DNA of 64,000 nt, taken from contig JAOASM010000027.1 in assembly GCA_030158665.1 (NCBI GenBank), positions 62,001-126,000 on the forward strand. Direction: 5' to 3'. The notes beneath the pieces were generated by a model. That model ran no database searches. It saw nothing but the letters and a program-made list of their open reading frames with translations, and was not told the origin of the DNA. Position 1 is the first letter of the stretch; every line of letters begins with the position of its first letter. This stretch comes from Sediminibacterium sp. (GTDB lineage Bacteria; Bacteroidota; Bacteroidia; Chitinophagales; Chitinophagaceae). The translations under genes and the position numbers were made by a program. Shown here one piece after another: positions 9,264-18,423 of the stretch.

Positions 9264-10324
9264 AAGCAGCTGTAATAGGAATGGGTAGAATGGGTGCAGA
9301 ACCTTCTGAAAGATTAGAAGGTAAAGCTCCTCATGGATGGTTGCCAATAAGTCATGTTGAATCAATTTTAGCGATTCCATCATTGGAATTAGTAGGATTA
9401 TGTGACAATGACACAACAAGGTTAACAAAATTATCAAAACTTTATAATGTATCGAATACTTATACGGACTATACAAAGTTAATAGATGAGTTAAAACCTC
9501 AGTTTCTATCTATAGCAACAAGAACAAAGGGAAGAACTGATATTATCAAATATGCTTGTGAAAACGGCGTCAAAATATTGTATTTTGAAAAACCCATTTG
9601 CAATAGTATTGCAGAAGGGAGGCAAGCTTTAGCCGTCGCTTCTGAAAGAAATGTGGTAGTAGGTTATGGTGTTAATAGAAGATATCATACTGCCTACCGA
9701 AAGGCAAGAGAAATTTTACGATCTGGTGAACTTGGCAAAATAGAACATATTTGTGTTGAGCATAATTCTACCAATCTTTTATGGGCACATCCACATTCAG
9801 TAGACATTATTCTATTTTTTATAGAATCTTGTGAATTAGAATATGTTCAAGGTAATTGTACTTATATTGATGATTATAAACCTAGCAATTATATGCTAAT
9901 AGATAATGATCCAATTGTGAATCACGCATTTTTTAAATTTAAAAACGGGATTACAGCAAGCATTAGCCCGACAAGAGGATTAAATACTCGGATTACATGT
10001 GAAAAAGGAATTTTAACGGTTTATTCTGATGGAACATGGCTTGAAATCAATGATATTAATAAAACTGGATATATAAATAATGGAAGAATAATTAATATAG
10101 ATATTAGTTTGAGTGCCACCGTAAATGCATTTTCAGAATTAATAGAAATTTCAAGTGGAAATTCCATAATTGAAAAGCCAATTACTAATGAAGAAATTAT
10201 TGCTGGTTTAATTATGTTGAATGGACTTGCCTTTTCTGCTCTCAATGGTGGAGTAATGATAAAGGCTGAAGATGTTCCTGAAGATATGGTAGTGACTGGG
10301 AAAATGGGTAGTTGGTATGCTTAA
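9251..10324 (+). CDS. Gfo/Idh/MocA family NAD(P)-dependent oxidoreductase
   Basis: 357-aa protein with N-terminal Rossmann motif GMGRMG (10-15) and the family EKP signature near residue 113 (YFEKPICNS), where the Lys is the usual catalytic residue. The C-terminal alpha/beta half contains H-rich LLWAHPHSVDIILFF, matching the catalytic His region of the family. The start is a TTG at 9251 overlapping the previous gene; the next ATG would cut the Rossmann fold, so TTG is preferred. It lies between the MDR gene and pseG. Such proteins oxidise or reduce sugar hydroxyls, or act as WbpB-like dehydrogenases on UDP-sugars. The exact substrate cannot be read from sequence. Confidence 0.8.
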   Translation: MERLKAAVIGMGRMGAEPSERLEGKAPHGWLPISHVESILAIPSLELVGLCDNDTTRLTKLSKLYNVSNTYTDYTKLIDELKPQFLSIATRTKGRTDIIKYACENGVKILYFEKPICNSIAEGRQALAVASERNVVVGYGVNRRYHTAYRKAREILRSGELGKIEHICVEHNSTNLLWAHPHSVDIILFFIESCELEYVQGNCTYIDDYKPSNYMLIDNDPIVNHAFFKFKNGITASISPTRGLNTRITCEKGILTVYSDGTWLEINDINKTGYINNGRIINIDISLSATVNAFSELIEISSGNSIIEKPITNEEIIAGLIMLNGLAFSALNGGVMIKAEDVPEDMVVTGKMGSWYA

Positions 10325-11345
10325 TTCACGAATAGTTTTTCGTGCAGATGGAAATAGTAATATTGGCCTAGGTCATGTTTCAAGATGTTTGGCATTGTAT
10401 GATATTTTAAAAGATTCTTATAAAGAAGTAATTTTTGCAATAAGAAATTCTGATTTAAAAATTACACAGACAGTCAATTCCCAATGTGCTGTTTATTTAA
10501 TTCCAGATTCGCTAAGTCAAGAGGAAGAATTAGACATACTTTGCAAAAAATTATTACGAGAAGATGATCATTTAATTCTTGATGGATATCATTTTAAAAC
10601 TGAATATCAAAAAGTATTAAAGGAAAATGTTTCTAAGCTTATTGTTGTAGATGATGAAGCTAATTGGCATATTGTTGGTGATCTAGTTATTAATCACGGT
10701 GGATCCACGTTGAAAAAAAAATATTCTATTGAACCATACACTAAGTTATTATTAGGACTTTCGTTTTGTTTAATACGCAAAGAATTTTTAGAAGCAGCCT
10801 GCGATAAGCAAATACAAAAAAACAAATCAAGTTTATTGATTTGTATGGGAGGGTCAGATACTCCTAATAATTCACTTAAATTATTAAAAGCAGTTGCTAA
10901 ATTAAACATATTCAATAATATTACAATAATAACCGGGAGTGCATATTTACATAGTTTAAGTTTAAATCATTTCATTGAACAAAATACTGAAAATGACATT
11001 TCACATTTACGAAACCTAAATCCAGAACAATTAGTTTCGATTATCAAAAATACTGAAGTATGTATTGCTTCAGCTAGTACTATTTCATTAGAAATTGCAT
11101 CGGTCCACGCCAGTTTGATTATTGGTATAACAGCAAGCAATCAAATTGCATTACATGATACTTTGATTGAATCTGGATGTGCAGTTAGCTTAAATAATAT
11201 TAATAATTTAAGTGAAGATCAAATTGCCATTTTAATAAGAAAATTCATCTCGCAAGATACATTTGTTGAAATTTTGAAAAATCAAAGAGTTCATTTCGAT
11301 GGAAAATCTGCAGAAAGAATAATTCATGCAATTAATTCCCTATAA
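10317..11345 (+). CDS. pseG: UDP-2,4-diacetamido-2,4,6-trideoxy-beta-L-altropyranose hydrolase, PseG
   Basis: Removes UDP from the diacetamido-trideoxy sugar in the fourth step of pseudaminic acid synthesis. 342 aa, GT-B-like fold. The N-terminal FRADGNSNIGLGHVSRC contains the GxGH motif with catalytic His20 (His17 in Campylobacter PseG). The C-terminal nucleotide-binding part includes LLICMGGSDTPNNS and SASTISLEIA. It overlaps the Gfo/Idh gene by 8 bases and is followed directly by the pseH-like acetyltransferase. A run of nine A lies inside the gene near 10713. Confidence 0.9.
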   Translation: MLNSRIVFRADGNSNIGLGHVSRCLALYDILKDSYKEVIFAIRNSDLKITQTVNSQCAVYLIPDSLSQEEELDILCKKLLREDDHLILDGYHFKTEYQKVLKENVSKLIVVDDEANWHIVGDLVINHGGSTLKKKYSIEPYTKLLLGLSFCLIRKEFLEAACDKQIQKNKSSLLICMGGSDTPNNSLKLLKAVAKLNIFNNITIITGSAYLHSLSLNHFIEQNTENDISHLRNLNPEQLVSIIKNTEVCIASASTISLEIASVHASLIIGITASNQIALHDTLIESGCAVSLNNINNLSEDQIAILIRKFISQDTFVEILKNQRVHFDGKSAERIIHAINSL

Positions 11346-11810
11346 ATGTTAGCATTTGAAATTGCAGATATAAATAATGCACATTTGATTTATCAATGGG
11401 CCAATGATCCAATTGCCAGAGAAAATTCATATAACAAAGAGCCCATTAAGTATAGTGATCACTTAGTTTGGTTTAAAGAAAAAATCAAATCAGGGAGTTC
11501 TAAATTTTATATATTTTCAAATGAAGAAGGTCAAAAAATAGGTTTTGTTAGATTAGATTTCAATAATGTCCACAAAAATGCAATAATTAGTATTGTTGTA
11601 GATATAAATCATAGAGGTAAGGGTTACGCAAAACATATGCTTGAAACTGCCTCAGATGAATACCTAAAAAGTAATATAGGTGCAGCTATAACTGCTTATA
11701 TTTTTAAAAATAATGTTCAGTCTTACAAGAGCTTTATTCATGCAGGTTTTGTCTTTAATTCGGAAAAAATCATAAATAAAGTAATGAGTTGTATTTTAAT
11801 TAAAAAATAG
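11346..11810 (+). CDS. pseH: GNAT N-acetyltransferase, PseH-like
   Basis: 154-aa GNAT protein immediately after pseG. It has the GNAT acetyl-CoA motif in VVDINHRGKGYAKHML (about residues 82-97), and the pattern HLIYQWANDPIARENSYN near the N terminus is typical of PseH. Expected reaction: N4-acetylation of UDP-4-amino-4,6-dideoxy-L-altrosamine, the third step of the pathway. The assignment relies partly on gene context, since GNAT sequences alone do not fix substrate. A second GNAT gene at 16758 is of the RimJ/RimL type and fits less well. Confidence 0.82.
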   Translation: MLAFEIADINNAHLIYQWANDPIARENSYNKEPIKYSDHLVWFKEKIKSGSSKFYIFSNEEGQKIGFVRLDFNNVHKNAIISIVVDINHRGKGYAKHMLETASDEYLKSNIGAAITAYIFKNNVQSYKSFIHAGFVFNSEKIINKVMSCILIKK

Positions 11811-11816
11811 TTTTTC

Positions 11817-12869
11817 ATGAATGATATACAATTTGCAGGAATAACAGTTGGGAATAATCACAAACCTTTTGTGATCGCAGAAATGAGTGGAAACCATAAC
11901 CAGTCATTAGAAAGAGCACTTTCAATTATCGATGCTGCAGCAGATGCAGGTGCGCATGCCATAAAATTACAAACATATACTCCTGACACTTTAACAATTG
12001 ACGTTTCTCATGGTGAATTTTTCATTTCTGATCCTAAATCATTATGGGAAGGTAAAAATTTATATGAACTCTACAAAGAAGCTTATACTCCTTGGGAGTG
12101 GCATAAAGCACTTTTTGATAGGGCAAAGCAAAGAGGAATATTTTGTTTTAGTACACCATTTGATGATTCAGCAGTAGATTTTCTTGAATCGCTAGATATG
12201 CCTGTTTATAAAATTGCTTCTTTCGAAAATAATCATTTGCCGCTCTTGAAAAAAATTGCTCAAACACATAAGCCAGTAATTATGTCTACAGGGATTTCTA
12301 CACTTGCTGATGTTGAAATAGCTGTAAAAACACTAAGAGAAAATGGATGTAGGGATTTGATACTTTTGAAATGTACAAGTACATATCCAGCTACTCCAGA
12401 AAATACAAATATTTTAACTATACCTCATATGGCAAATCTATTTGATTGTCATGTTGGACTTTCTGATCATACTATGGGTGTTGGGACTGCTGTTGCGGCT
12501 GTTGCACTTGGAGCTAGGGTTATTGAAAAGCATTTTACACTCGACCGTTCAGAAGGCGGGGTTGACTCTGCATTTTCAATGGAACCTGCAGAATTTAAAG
12601 TATTAATTGAAGAAACAGAAAGAGCGTTTCAAAGCTTGGGAAAAGTAACTTATGGGATATTAAAGGATGAAGAAAAAAGCCTTGGATTTAAAAGGTCTGT
12701 ATATGTAATAGCAGATATGGAAGCAGGAGAAGAATTTAATCAATCAAATATTCGAATTATACGACCAGGCCATGGATTAGCTCCAAAATATTTTGAAATG
12801 TTGTTGGGTAAAAAAATTAATAAATCGGTTAAAAAAGGAACCGCTTTGACCTTTGATTTAATTGGATAA
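11817..12869 (+). CDS. pseI: Pseudaminic acid synthase, PseI
   Basis: Condenses the hexose released by PseG with phosphoenolpyruvate to give pseudaminic acid. 350-aa NeuB-family TIM barrel with a C-terminal SAF (antifreeze-like) domain (about 288-350). Visible motifs are AEMSGNHNQS (21-30, metal and PEP site), IKLQTYTPDTL, KCTSTYPA, GLSDHTMG, EKHFTLDRSEGGVD and the FKRSVYV link to the SAF domain. The motif set and AEMSGNHN wording are those of PseI rather than sialic acid NeuB. A 6-base gap separates it from pseH, and its last bases adjoin pseF. Confidence 0.94.
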   Translation: MNDIQFAGITVGNNHKPFVIAEMSGNHNQSLERALSIIDAAADAGAHAIKLQTYTPDTLTIDVSHGEFFISDPKSLWEGKNLYELYKEAYTPWEWHKALFDRAKQRGIFCFSTPFDDSAVDFLESLDMPVYKIASFENNHLPLLKKIAQTHKPVIMSTGISTLADVEIAVKTLRENGCRDLILLKCTSTYPATPENTNILTIPHMANLFDCHVGLSDHTMGVGTAVAAVALGARVIEKHFTLDRSEGGVDSAFSMEPAEFKVLIEETERAFQSLGKVTYGILKDEEKSLGFKRSVYVIADMEAGEEFNQSNIRIIRPGHGLAPKYFEMLLGKKINKSVKKGTALTFDLIG

Positions 12870-12870
12870 T

Positions 12871-13572
12871 ATGAAAAAATGTTTGGCAATAATTACTGCA
12901 AGAGGAGGTAGCAAGAGAATTCCGAGAAAGAATATTAAAGATTTTTTGGGATCACCAATAATAAAATATTCAATAGATGCAGCACTTGGTGCAGGTTGCT
13001 TCGATGAGGTAATGGTTTCAACAGACGATGAAGAAATTGCAACAATTGCTAAAAATTTTGGTGCTAATATTCCCTTTATGCGCTCTGTTGATGCATCAAA
13101 TGATCATGCAACAACAGCAGAAGTAATATTGGAAGTCCTCGATTCGTATAAAAAAATAGGAATTGAGTTTGAATATTTCTGTTGCATTTATCCTACTGCA
13201 CCTTTTATTACTGCTGAAAAATTGAAAACAGCATATGAAATGTTGGTAAATTCAGGTGCTAAATCTCTAGTCCCTATAGTTAGCTTTAGTTTCCCAATAC
13301 TACGTTCATTCAAAATTGAAGAAGGATTAGTTAAAATGAATTGGCCGGAATATATGACTACTAGATCACAGGACCTACCTGCTGCTTATCATGATTGCGG
13401 ACAATTTTATTTTCTTAAAACTGATGTTTTTTTACAAGAAAAAAAAATGTATACTGATTTAACTATTCCTTACAATATGCCAGAAAGCGAAGTTCAAGAT
13501 ATTGATAATGAGGAGGACTGGAAAATTGCGGAAATCAAATATACTTTTTTGAAAGAAAAAATTAAAAAATAA
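12871..13572 (+). CDS. pseF: Pseudaminic acid cytidylyltransferase, PseF
   Basis: Activates pseudaminic acid as CMP-Pse, the donor for glycosyltransfer. 233 aa, nucleotidyltransferase fold. Signature ARGGSKRIPRKN at 10-21 (CTP binding), VSTDDEEIA, CCIYPTAPF and YHDCGQFYF. The start is taken at ATG 12871; an in-frame TTG at 12862 would add three residues and overlap pseI. Completes a full PseB-C-H-G-I-F set within 7.5 kb. Confidence 0.92.
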   Translation: MKKCLAIITARGGSKRIPRKNIKDFLGSPIIKYSIDAALGAGCFDEVMVSTDDEEIATIAKNFGANIPFMRSVDASNDHATTAEVILEVLDSYKKIGIEFEYFCCIYPTAPFITAEKLKTAYEMLVNSGAKSLVPIVSFSFPILRSFKIEEGLVKMNWPEYMTTRSQDLPAAYHDCGQFYFLKTDVFLQEKKMYTDLTIPYNMPESEVQDIDNEEDWKIAEIKYTFLKEKIKK

Positions 13573-13577
13573 TAGAA

Positions 13578-14519
13578 TTGCAGGTATTAATAATTGGTTG
13601 TGGAAATATTGGTGCATTATATGATTATGAAAATGATTCGATATTAACACATGCAAAAGCGTTTTCTAAAAAATCTAAATGCAAGCTTTATTTTTATGAC
13701 TTGAATATTTTGCTTGCGGAAAAAATTGCAGAAAGATACAAATCTGTCTTTTTAGCTGATCTTAATAAAGTAGATTTTAGTGAATATGATTGTATCAGTA
13801 TTTGCACTCCAACTGCAACACATTTTCAGTTTTTAAAAAGGGCAATTGAATCAAATGTCAAATTGATTATATGTGAAAAACCCGTTTCAAGTTCTGAAGC
13901 TGAATTATTAGAATTAAAAAAATTATATGAAAATAAAAAATCCAAAATAATTGTAAATTATATTAGAAGATTTCAGCCTTCATTTAACTGGCTAAAAAAA
14001 TTTATTGAAGATCTTTTAATTAGTGAAAAATTAACTCATGTAGCAATAAGATATCAAAGAGGCTTCATTAATAATTGCAGTCATGCATTTGATTTGATTT
14101 CTTATCTAACATCGAGGCCGATTGACCTTAGGAATTTGCAAAAACAAAATGTTGTTTATGATCATTTTCAGAATGACCCAACACTTTCTTTATTAGCAAA
14201 CTGGAATGATGTGAATGTGAATGTTCTTGGCCTATCAAATGTACATTTTTCACATTTCGAAATAGATTTATATTTTAGTACATTTAAGATTGCGATAAAG
14301 GAATCAGGAGATCAAATAGATATTTTCGAATCTGAAATTCATGGAAATTTTTTAAATCCATTAAAATGCAATGAAAAACTGTCAAGGAAAAATTGTTTAA
14401 AAAACTACATGTTAGAAGTAGTTGACAGTGCTCTCAATTTACTTAATTCCGAATCTAATGCAGATAATTTTATTGAATCAGTAAATTTGAATTTATTAAT
14501 GTTAAAATATTTAAACTAA
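13578..14519 (+). CDS. Gfo/Idh/MocA family oxidoreductase (second copy)
   Basis: 313-aa NAD(P)-binding protein with GCGNIGALYD (7-16) as the Rossmann motif, SICTPTATHFQFLKRAIE and the CEKPVSSSEAE signature carrying the family Lys. The C-terminal half is shorter than usual (full-length members are about 330-380 aa). It begins with a TTG at 13578, five bases after pseF; no ATG lies before the Rossmann motif. The aminotransferase that follows it (14523) makes a dehydrogenase/aminotransferase pair of the kind used to install amino groups on sugars. Substrate is inferred only by this pairing. Only weakly similar to the 9251 protein. Confidence 0.75.
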   Translation: MQVLIIGCGNIGALYDYENDSILTHAKAFSKKSKCKLYFYDLNILLAEKIAERYKSVFLADLNKVDFSEYDCISICTPTATHFQFLKRAIESNVKLIICEKPVSSSEAELLELKKLYENKKSKIIVNYIRRFQPSFNWLKKFIEDLLISEKLTHVAIRYQRGFINNCSHAFDLISYLTSRPIDLRNLQKQNVVYDHFQNDPTLSLLANWNDVNVNVLGLSNVHFSHFEIDLYFSTFKIAIKESGDQIDIFESEIHGNFLNPLKCNEKLSRKNCLKNYMLEVVDSALNLLNSESNADNFIESVNLNLLMLKYLN

Positions 14520-14522
14520 AAT

Positions 14523-15827
14523 ATGGCTAAACTTGCAATAAACGGAGGGAACCCAGTTAGAACAAAATTGTTTCCAGCATATAATACAATTGGGGAAGAG
14601 GAGAAAAAAGCAGTTATGAAAGTCCTTGATTCGGGCAATTTATCTCAATTTTTAGGTGCATGGACTCACGATTTTTTAGGCGGTCCAACGGTTCGTAAAT
14701 TTGAAGATGATTGGTCAAAAATGATTGGAGTAAATCACTCAATTTCTGTGAATTCAAATACTTCAGGACTTTTTACTGCAATAGGAGCAATAGGAATTCA
14801 ACCTGGAGACGAGGTTATTGTATCTCCATATACTATGTCTGCAAGTGCAATTGCTCCATTAGTTTATGGAGGAATTCCTGTATTTGCAGATATTGATCCA
14901 AAAACATTTTGTATGGATCCTATTAGTATTGCCTCAAAAATTACAGAAAGAACAAAGGCAATTTTAGTTGTACATATTTTTGGCCATCCTGCAGACATGG
15001 ATGCAATCATGGCAATTGCCCAAAAGCATAATTTATATGTTATTGAAGATTGTGCACAAGCTCCATTGGGAAAGTATAAAGGAAAGAGCGTTGGTTCAAT
15101 TGGGGATTTAGGTGTGTTTAGTTTAAATTACCATAAACATATACATACAGGTGAAGGTGGTGTTATCACTACAAATAATAGTATACTAGCTGATCGTTGT
15201 CAAATGATCAGAAATCATGCTGAAAATGTTACTGCACCTAGGCAAATTGAAGATTTAACAAATCTAATTGGATATAATTATAGAATGACTGAGATAGAAT
15301 GTGCAATTGGAATTGAACAAATTAAAAAACTACCCAGCCTAATTAATCAACGCCTTGATAATGTTGCATTTCTTGATGAAAAATTATCAGTATTTCCAGC
15401 ATTCGACATCTTGCCTCCAATGCAAGATAATTCAGTTAATACATATTATGTTTATCCCATTAAGTTCAATAAAGAAATTGCTGGGATTAGTAGGAATAAA
15501 TTTGTTGAAGCATTGAAAGCAGAATTACCTTGTGCAGTTTTAAGAGAAACAGCACCTTTAATTGGCGCAGGTTATGTTAAACCAATTTATCTGCAACCAA
15601 TTTATCAAAAACAAGCAGCTTGGGCATTCAATCCAGCTTTATACTCTGGGAGCGTGAGTTATGAAAAAGGTATTTGTCCCGTAACTGAAAATATGCATTT
15701 TGAGGTTTTATTCACACATGAATATATGCGTCCAGGAATGCAACCAGATGACATGATGGATGTCGTAAATGCAGTAGAGAAAGTTTTTGAAAATATAAAT
15801 GAGCTAGTTGATGACTCTAAATCTTAG
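14523..15827 (+). CDS. DegT/DnrJ/EryC1/StrS family PLP-dependent sugar aminotransferase
   Basis: 434-aa aminotransferase, longer than PseC. The PLP-binding Lys is K205 in SLNYHKHIHTGEGG and the Asp of the PLP ring is in VIEDCAQAPLG (D176). N-terminal region AINGGNPVRTKLFP resembles AHBA-synthase and scyllo-inosose aminotransferase relatives, so the substrate may be a keto-sugar or keto-cyclitol. It follows the 13578 dehydrogenase by 3 bases, which suggests a two-step oxidation and amination module. It is separate from the complete Pse pathway, so it should make a second amino sugar. Confidence 0.82.
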   Translation: MAKLAINGGNPVRTKLFPAYNTIGEEEKKAVMKVLDSGNLSQFLGAWTHDFLGGPTVRKFEDDWSKMIGVNHSISVNSNTSGLFTAIGAIGIQPGDEVIVSPYTMSASAIAPLVYGGIPVFADIDPKTFCMDPISIASKITERTKAILVVHIFGHPADMDAIMAIAQKHNLYVIEDCAQAPLGKYKGKSVGSIGDLGVFSLNYHKHIHTGEGGVITTNNSILADRCQMIRNHAENVTAPRQIEDLTNLIGYNYRMTEIECAIGIEQIKKLPSLINQRLDNVAFLDEKLSVFPAFDILPPMQDNSVNTYYVYPIKFNKEIAGISRNKFVEALKAELPCAVLRETAPLIGAGYVKPIYLQPIYQKQAAWAFNPALYSGSVSYEKGICPVTENMHFEVLFTHEYMRPGMQPDDMMDVVNAVEKVFENINELVDDSKS

Positions 15828-16761
15828 AGGCAGAGGGTTATTTGTATTTAGTGATCCAGGTGGGGCAAAACCGTTGCTTGCTCTTGCAAAAAGTTTAGAA
15901 AATAGTTTAGATTTTTGCAAAATTATTTCAGACAGAATATATCCATTTTTTAAAGACTTTAATTTAGTAGTCTCCGAATCTGCTCTCCCTGCAAAAATAG
16001 AATTGCAAACAGCTCAACCCGACTTTCTATTTGTTGGAACTTCTTATACTTCAGATATTGAATTAAGTTATGTTAAGGAAGCAAATCGATTAGGAATAAC
16101 ATCGTTCGCATTTGTTGATCATTGGACTTCATTGAAGGAACGATTTATTTTAAATGGGGAATTGATTTATCCAACCGTTATCTTAGTTGTCGATATAATA
16201 GCTAAAAATAAAGCTCTCGAGGCAGGTATTCCGGAGGATATAATTGAAATTTTTCCTAACCCTTATCATAATTACATCAGAAATTGGGAGCCAGTTTATA
16301 CTAAAAATGATTTTTTTTTGCGATTAGGTTTAAATATCAAAGAAAAAAAAATTATTACTTATGCTCCTGATCCATTATCAAATATAAATGGGGAATTGGA
16401 ATACGGTTTTGATGAAATATCCTCAACTTTAACTCTATGTGAATCAATAAAGAGTCTTAATGAAAATTATTTATTTCTTTTAAAATTACATCCAAATCAA
16501 AAAAATAATAAGATTCAGAAATCTATCAGCAGTCAGATTTTTATTTTACCTAATGATGTTGATACTAATAGTTTGATATATTATTCTGATGTAATTATAG
16601 GTTTTTTTTCTAATTTTTTGATTGAAGCAGATTTAATGCATACGCCTGTTCTAAGATATTTGATTGAAGGCGTTAAGAAAGATCCCTTTCTGGATATGAA
16701 TATTGGCAAAATTGTCAATCAGAATACATTAGTACAAGAAATAAAATTGATTTGTTTATGA
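15811..16761 (+). CDS. GT-B-like polysaccharide biosynthesis protein of unknown substrate
   Basis: 316 aa. N-terminal LFVFSDPGGAKPLLALAKSL resembles the GT-B glycine-rich loop, and the C-terminal half has LLKLHPNQK and VIIGFFSNFLIEADLMHTPVLRY, typical of CDP-glycerol transferase or UDP-GlcNAc-2-epimerase-like GT-B proteins. Probably a glycosyl- or polyol-phosphate transferase, or a nonhydrolysing epimerase relative; I cannot separate these. Start taken at ATG 15811 (an in-frame TTG precedes it), overlapping the aminotransferase by 17 bases. A run of nine T at 16311-16319 is a possible slippage site. Confidence 0.6.
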   Translation: MTLNLRGRGLFVFSDPGGAKPLLALAKSLENSLDFCKIISDRIYPFFKDFNLVVSESALPAKIELQTAQPDFLFVGTSYTSDIELSYVKEANRLGITSFAFVDHWTSLKERFILNGELIYPTVILVVDIIAKNKALEAGIPEDIIEIFPNPYHNYIRNWEPVYTKNDFFLRLGLNIKEKKIITYAPDPLSNINGELEYGFDEISSTLTLCESIKSLNENYLFLLKLHPNQKNNKIQKSISSQIFILPNDVDTNSLIYYSDVIIGFFSNFLIEADLMHTPVLRYLIEGVKKDPFLDMNIGKIVNQNTLVQEIKLICL

Positions 16762-17306
16762 AGTTTGAAGACAAATTCTTGATAGGTTCTCAGATTTATT
16801 TAAGAGCACTATCTGATTCTGATGTAGAAGGAAATTATCGAAAGTGGTTGAATGATAAAGAAATCGTACAATTTAATAGTCATGGAAGATTTCCAATGAC
16901 TATTGAAAATCTCTTAACCTATATTAATTCTACCTCAAACTCAACAAATACTTTAGTATTAGCAATAATTGATGTTAATACTAGTAGTCATATTGGAAAT
17001 ATAAGTTTACAATCTATAAATTGGATTGATCGTAATGCCGAAATTGCTTTTCTATTAGGAGAAAAATCTTTCTGGGGTAAAGGAATTATGCAAGAAGCTG
17101 GATTTTTGCTCTTAGATCATGCATTTAAGGTGTTAAATTTACATAGAGTGTATTGTGGTACTTCGGAAGAAAATATAGGCATGCAAAAATTAGCCAAAAA
17201 ATTAGGAATGGTACAGGAAGGAATAAGAAAAGAAGCCATTTTTAAGAATGGAGTATATTATGACATTATTGAATTTGGAATAGTTAATAAAAATGAAATA
17301 CTGTAA
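16758..17306 (+). CDS. RimJ/RimL-type GNAT acetyltransferase
   Basis: 182-aa GNAT protein with IYLRALSDSDVEGNYRKWLND at the N terminus, AEIAFLLGEKSFWGKGIMQEA as acetyl-CoA motif and LHRVYCGTSEENIGMQKLAKKLG as the closing motif of RimJ/RimL-like enzymes. It starts with ATG 16758 overlapping the upstream stop by 4 bases (ATGA) and overlaps the next gene by 14 bases. In this setting it likely acetylates an amino sugar, perhaps the product of the 14523 aminotransferase. That target is an inference. Confidence 0.75.
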   Translation: MKFEDKFLIGSQIYLRALSDSDVEGNYRKWLNDKEIVQFNSHGRFPMTIENLLTYINSTSNSTNTLVLAIIDVNTSSHIGNISLQSINWIDRNAEIAFLLGEKSFWGKGIMQEAGFLLLDHAFKVLNLHRVYCGTSEENIGMQKLAKKLGMVQEGIRKEAIFKNGVYYDIIEFGIVNKNEIL

Positions 17307-18423
17307 AATTTGCTTACAAACTGATACTCGCCCGGGTATAAAGTTTAATTCTGAAGGTATTTGCCCAGCATGTAATTATTTTGAAACTCTAAATACCGTA
17401 GATTGGGAAGAGCGTAGAAAAGAACTTGATAGCATTGTAAAATTCGGAAAAACCAATAATCAATCTGGATATGATTGTATTATAGGAGTGAGTGGAGGGA
17501 AAGATAGCCTTAGACAAGCATTATTTGTAAAAAATGTTTTAAAAATGAAACCATTACTTGTATCGATGGGCTATCCACCAGAACAAGTAACTCAAAGAGG
17601 GATTGATAATGTTTCAAATATGATCCGTCATGGGTTTGATTGCATTTCAATTAATTTGTCACCACAAGTTTGGCAGAAATTAATGAGAAAAGGATTCTTT
17701 AACTACACTAACTGGGCAAAATCAACTGAATTTGCACTTTTTAGTAGCGTACCTCGATTAGCAATAGCCTATCAAATTCCCTTAATTTGGTGGGGTGAAA
17801 ATGCAGCACTACAATTAGGAGATTTAAATGTAATGGGTAAAAATGGGAGCGATGGGAATAACCTTAGAAAAATGAATACATTAGGAGGTGGAGATATTAC
17901 TTGGTTATTAAGCGATGAAATTAAAAAATCGGATATTTTACAGTACATCTATCCATCTGAAAAAGAAATGGAAGATGCCAACCTTAGGATAACATTTCTT
18001 GGTTATTTCTGGAAAGACTGGTCTTTAATTGATAATGGAAATTTTTCTGCATTAAGAGGACTCGATATTAGAAATGAACCTCCTCAAGATTTAGGAGATC
18101 ATGTTGGCATCACTTCATTAGATGAGAACTGGGTTTCATTGAATCAGATGATCAAATACTTAAAATATGGTTTTGGTAGAATTTCTGATTATGTAAATGA
18201 GGATATACGAAACCAGAGAATCACTAGAGAAGAAGGAATACAACTTCTAAAAAAATACGATGGCACTTGTTCTCCAAAATATATAAAAAGTTTCTCTGAT
18301 TATATTGGTATCACTGTCGAAGAGTTCTGGAAACAAGTTGATCTATCCGTCAATACGGATCTTTTTATTAAACATGGTTTGGGTAAATATGAACCAAAAT
18401 TTGAAGTAGGATTAGGCTTATGA
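17293..18423 (+). CDS. pseA: N-acetyl sugar amidotransferase, PseA/WbpG family
   Basis: 376-aa PP-loop ATPase thought to replace an acetamido oxygen with nitrogen, giving an acetamidino group, with ammonia supplied by the HisH/HisF-like partners that follow. A four-Cys zinc site (C4, C7, C24, C27) precedes the PP-loop SGGKDS at 67-72. Campylobacter PseA sits next to HisF/HisH homologues and PseI, and Pseudomonas WbpG sits with HisH2/HisF2, the same arrangement as here. Expected product: acetamidino-pseudaminic acid or a related amidinated sugar. The substrate itself is inferred from the pse genes upstream. Confidence 0.88.
   Translation: MKYCKICLQTDTRPGIKFNSEGICPACNYFETLNTVDWEERRKELDSIVKFGKTNNQSGYDCIIGVSGGKDSLRQALFVKNVLKMKPLLVSMGYPPEQVTQRGIDNVSNMIRHGFDCISINLSPQVWQKLMRKGFFNYTNWAKSTEFALFSSVPRLAIAYQIPLIWWGENAALQLGDLNVMGKNGSDGNNLRKMNTLGGGDITWLLSDEIKKSDILQYIYPSEKEMEDANLRITFLGYFWKDWSLIDNGNFSALRGLDIRNEPPQDLGDHVGITSLDENWVSLNQMIKYLKYGFGRISDYVNEDIRNQRITREEGIQLLKKYDGTCSPKYIKSFSDYIGITVEEFWKQVDLSVNTDLFIKHGLGKYEPKFEVGLGL

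Noticed and set aside
9243..9476. Antisense ORF at the 8241/9251 junction
   Set aside because: Overlaps two well-supported genes on the other strand and has no domain.
14711..14896. Small plus-strand ORF inside the aminotransferase gene
   Set aside because: Out-of-frame shadow of 14523-15827.
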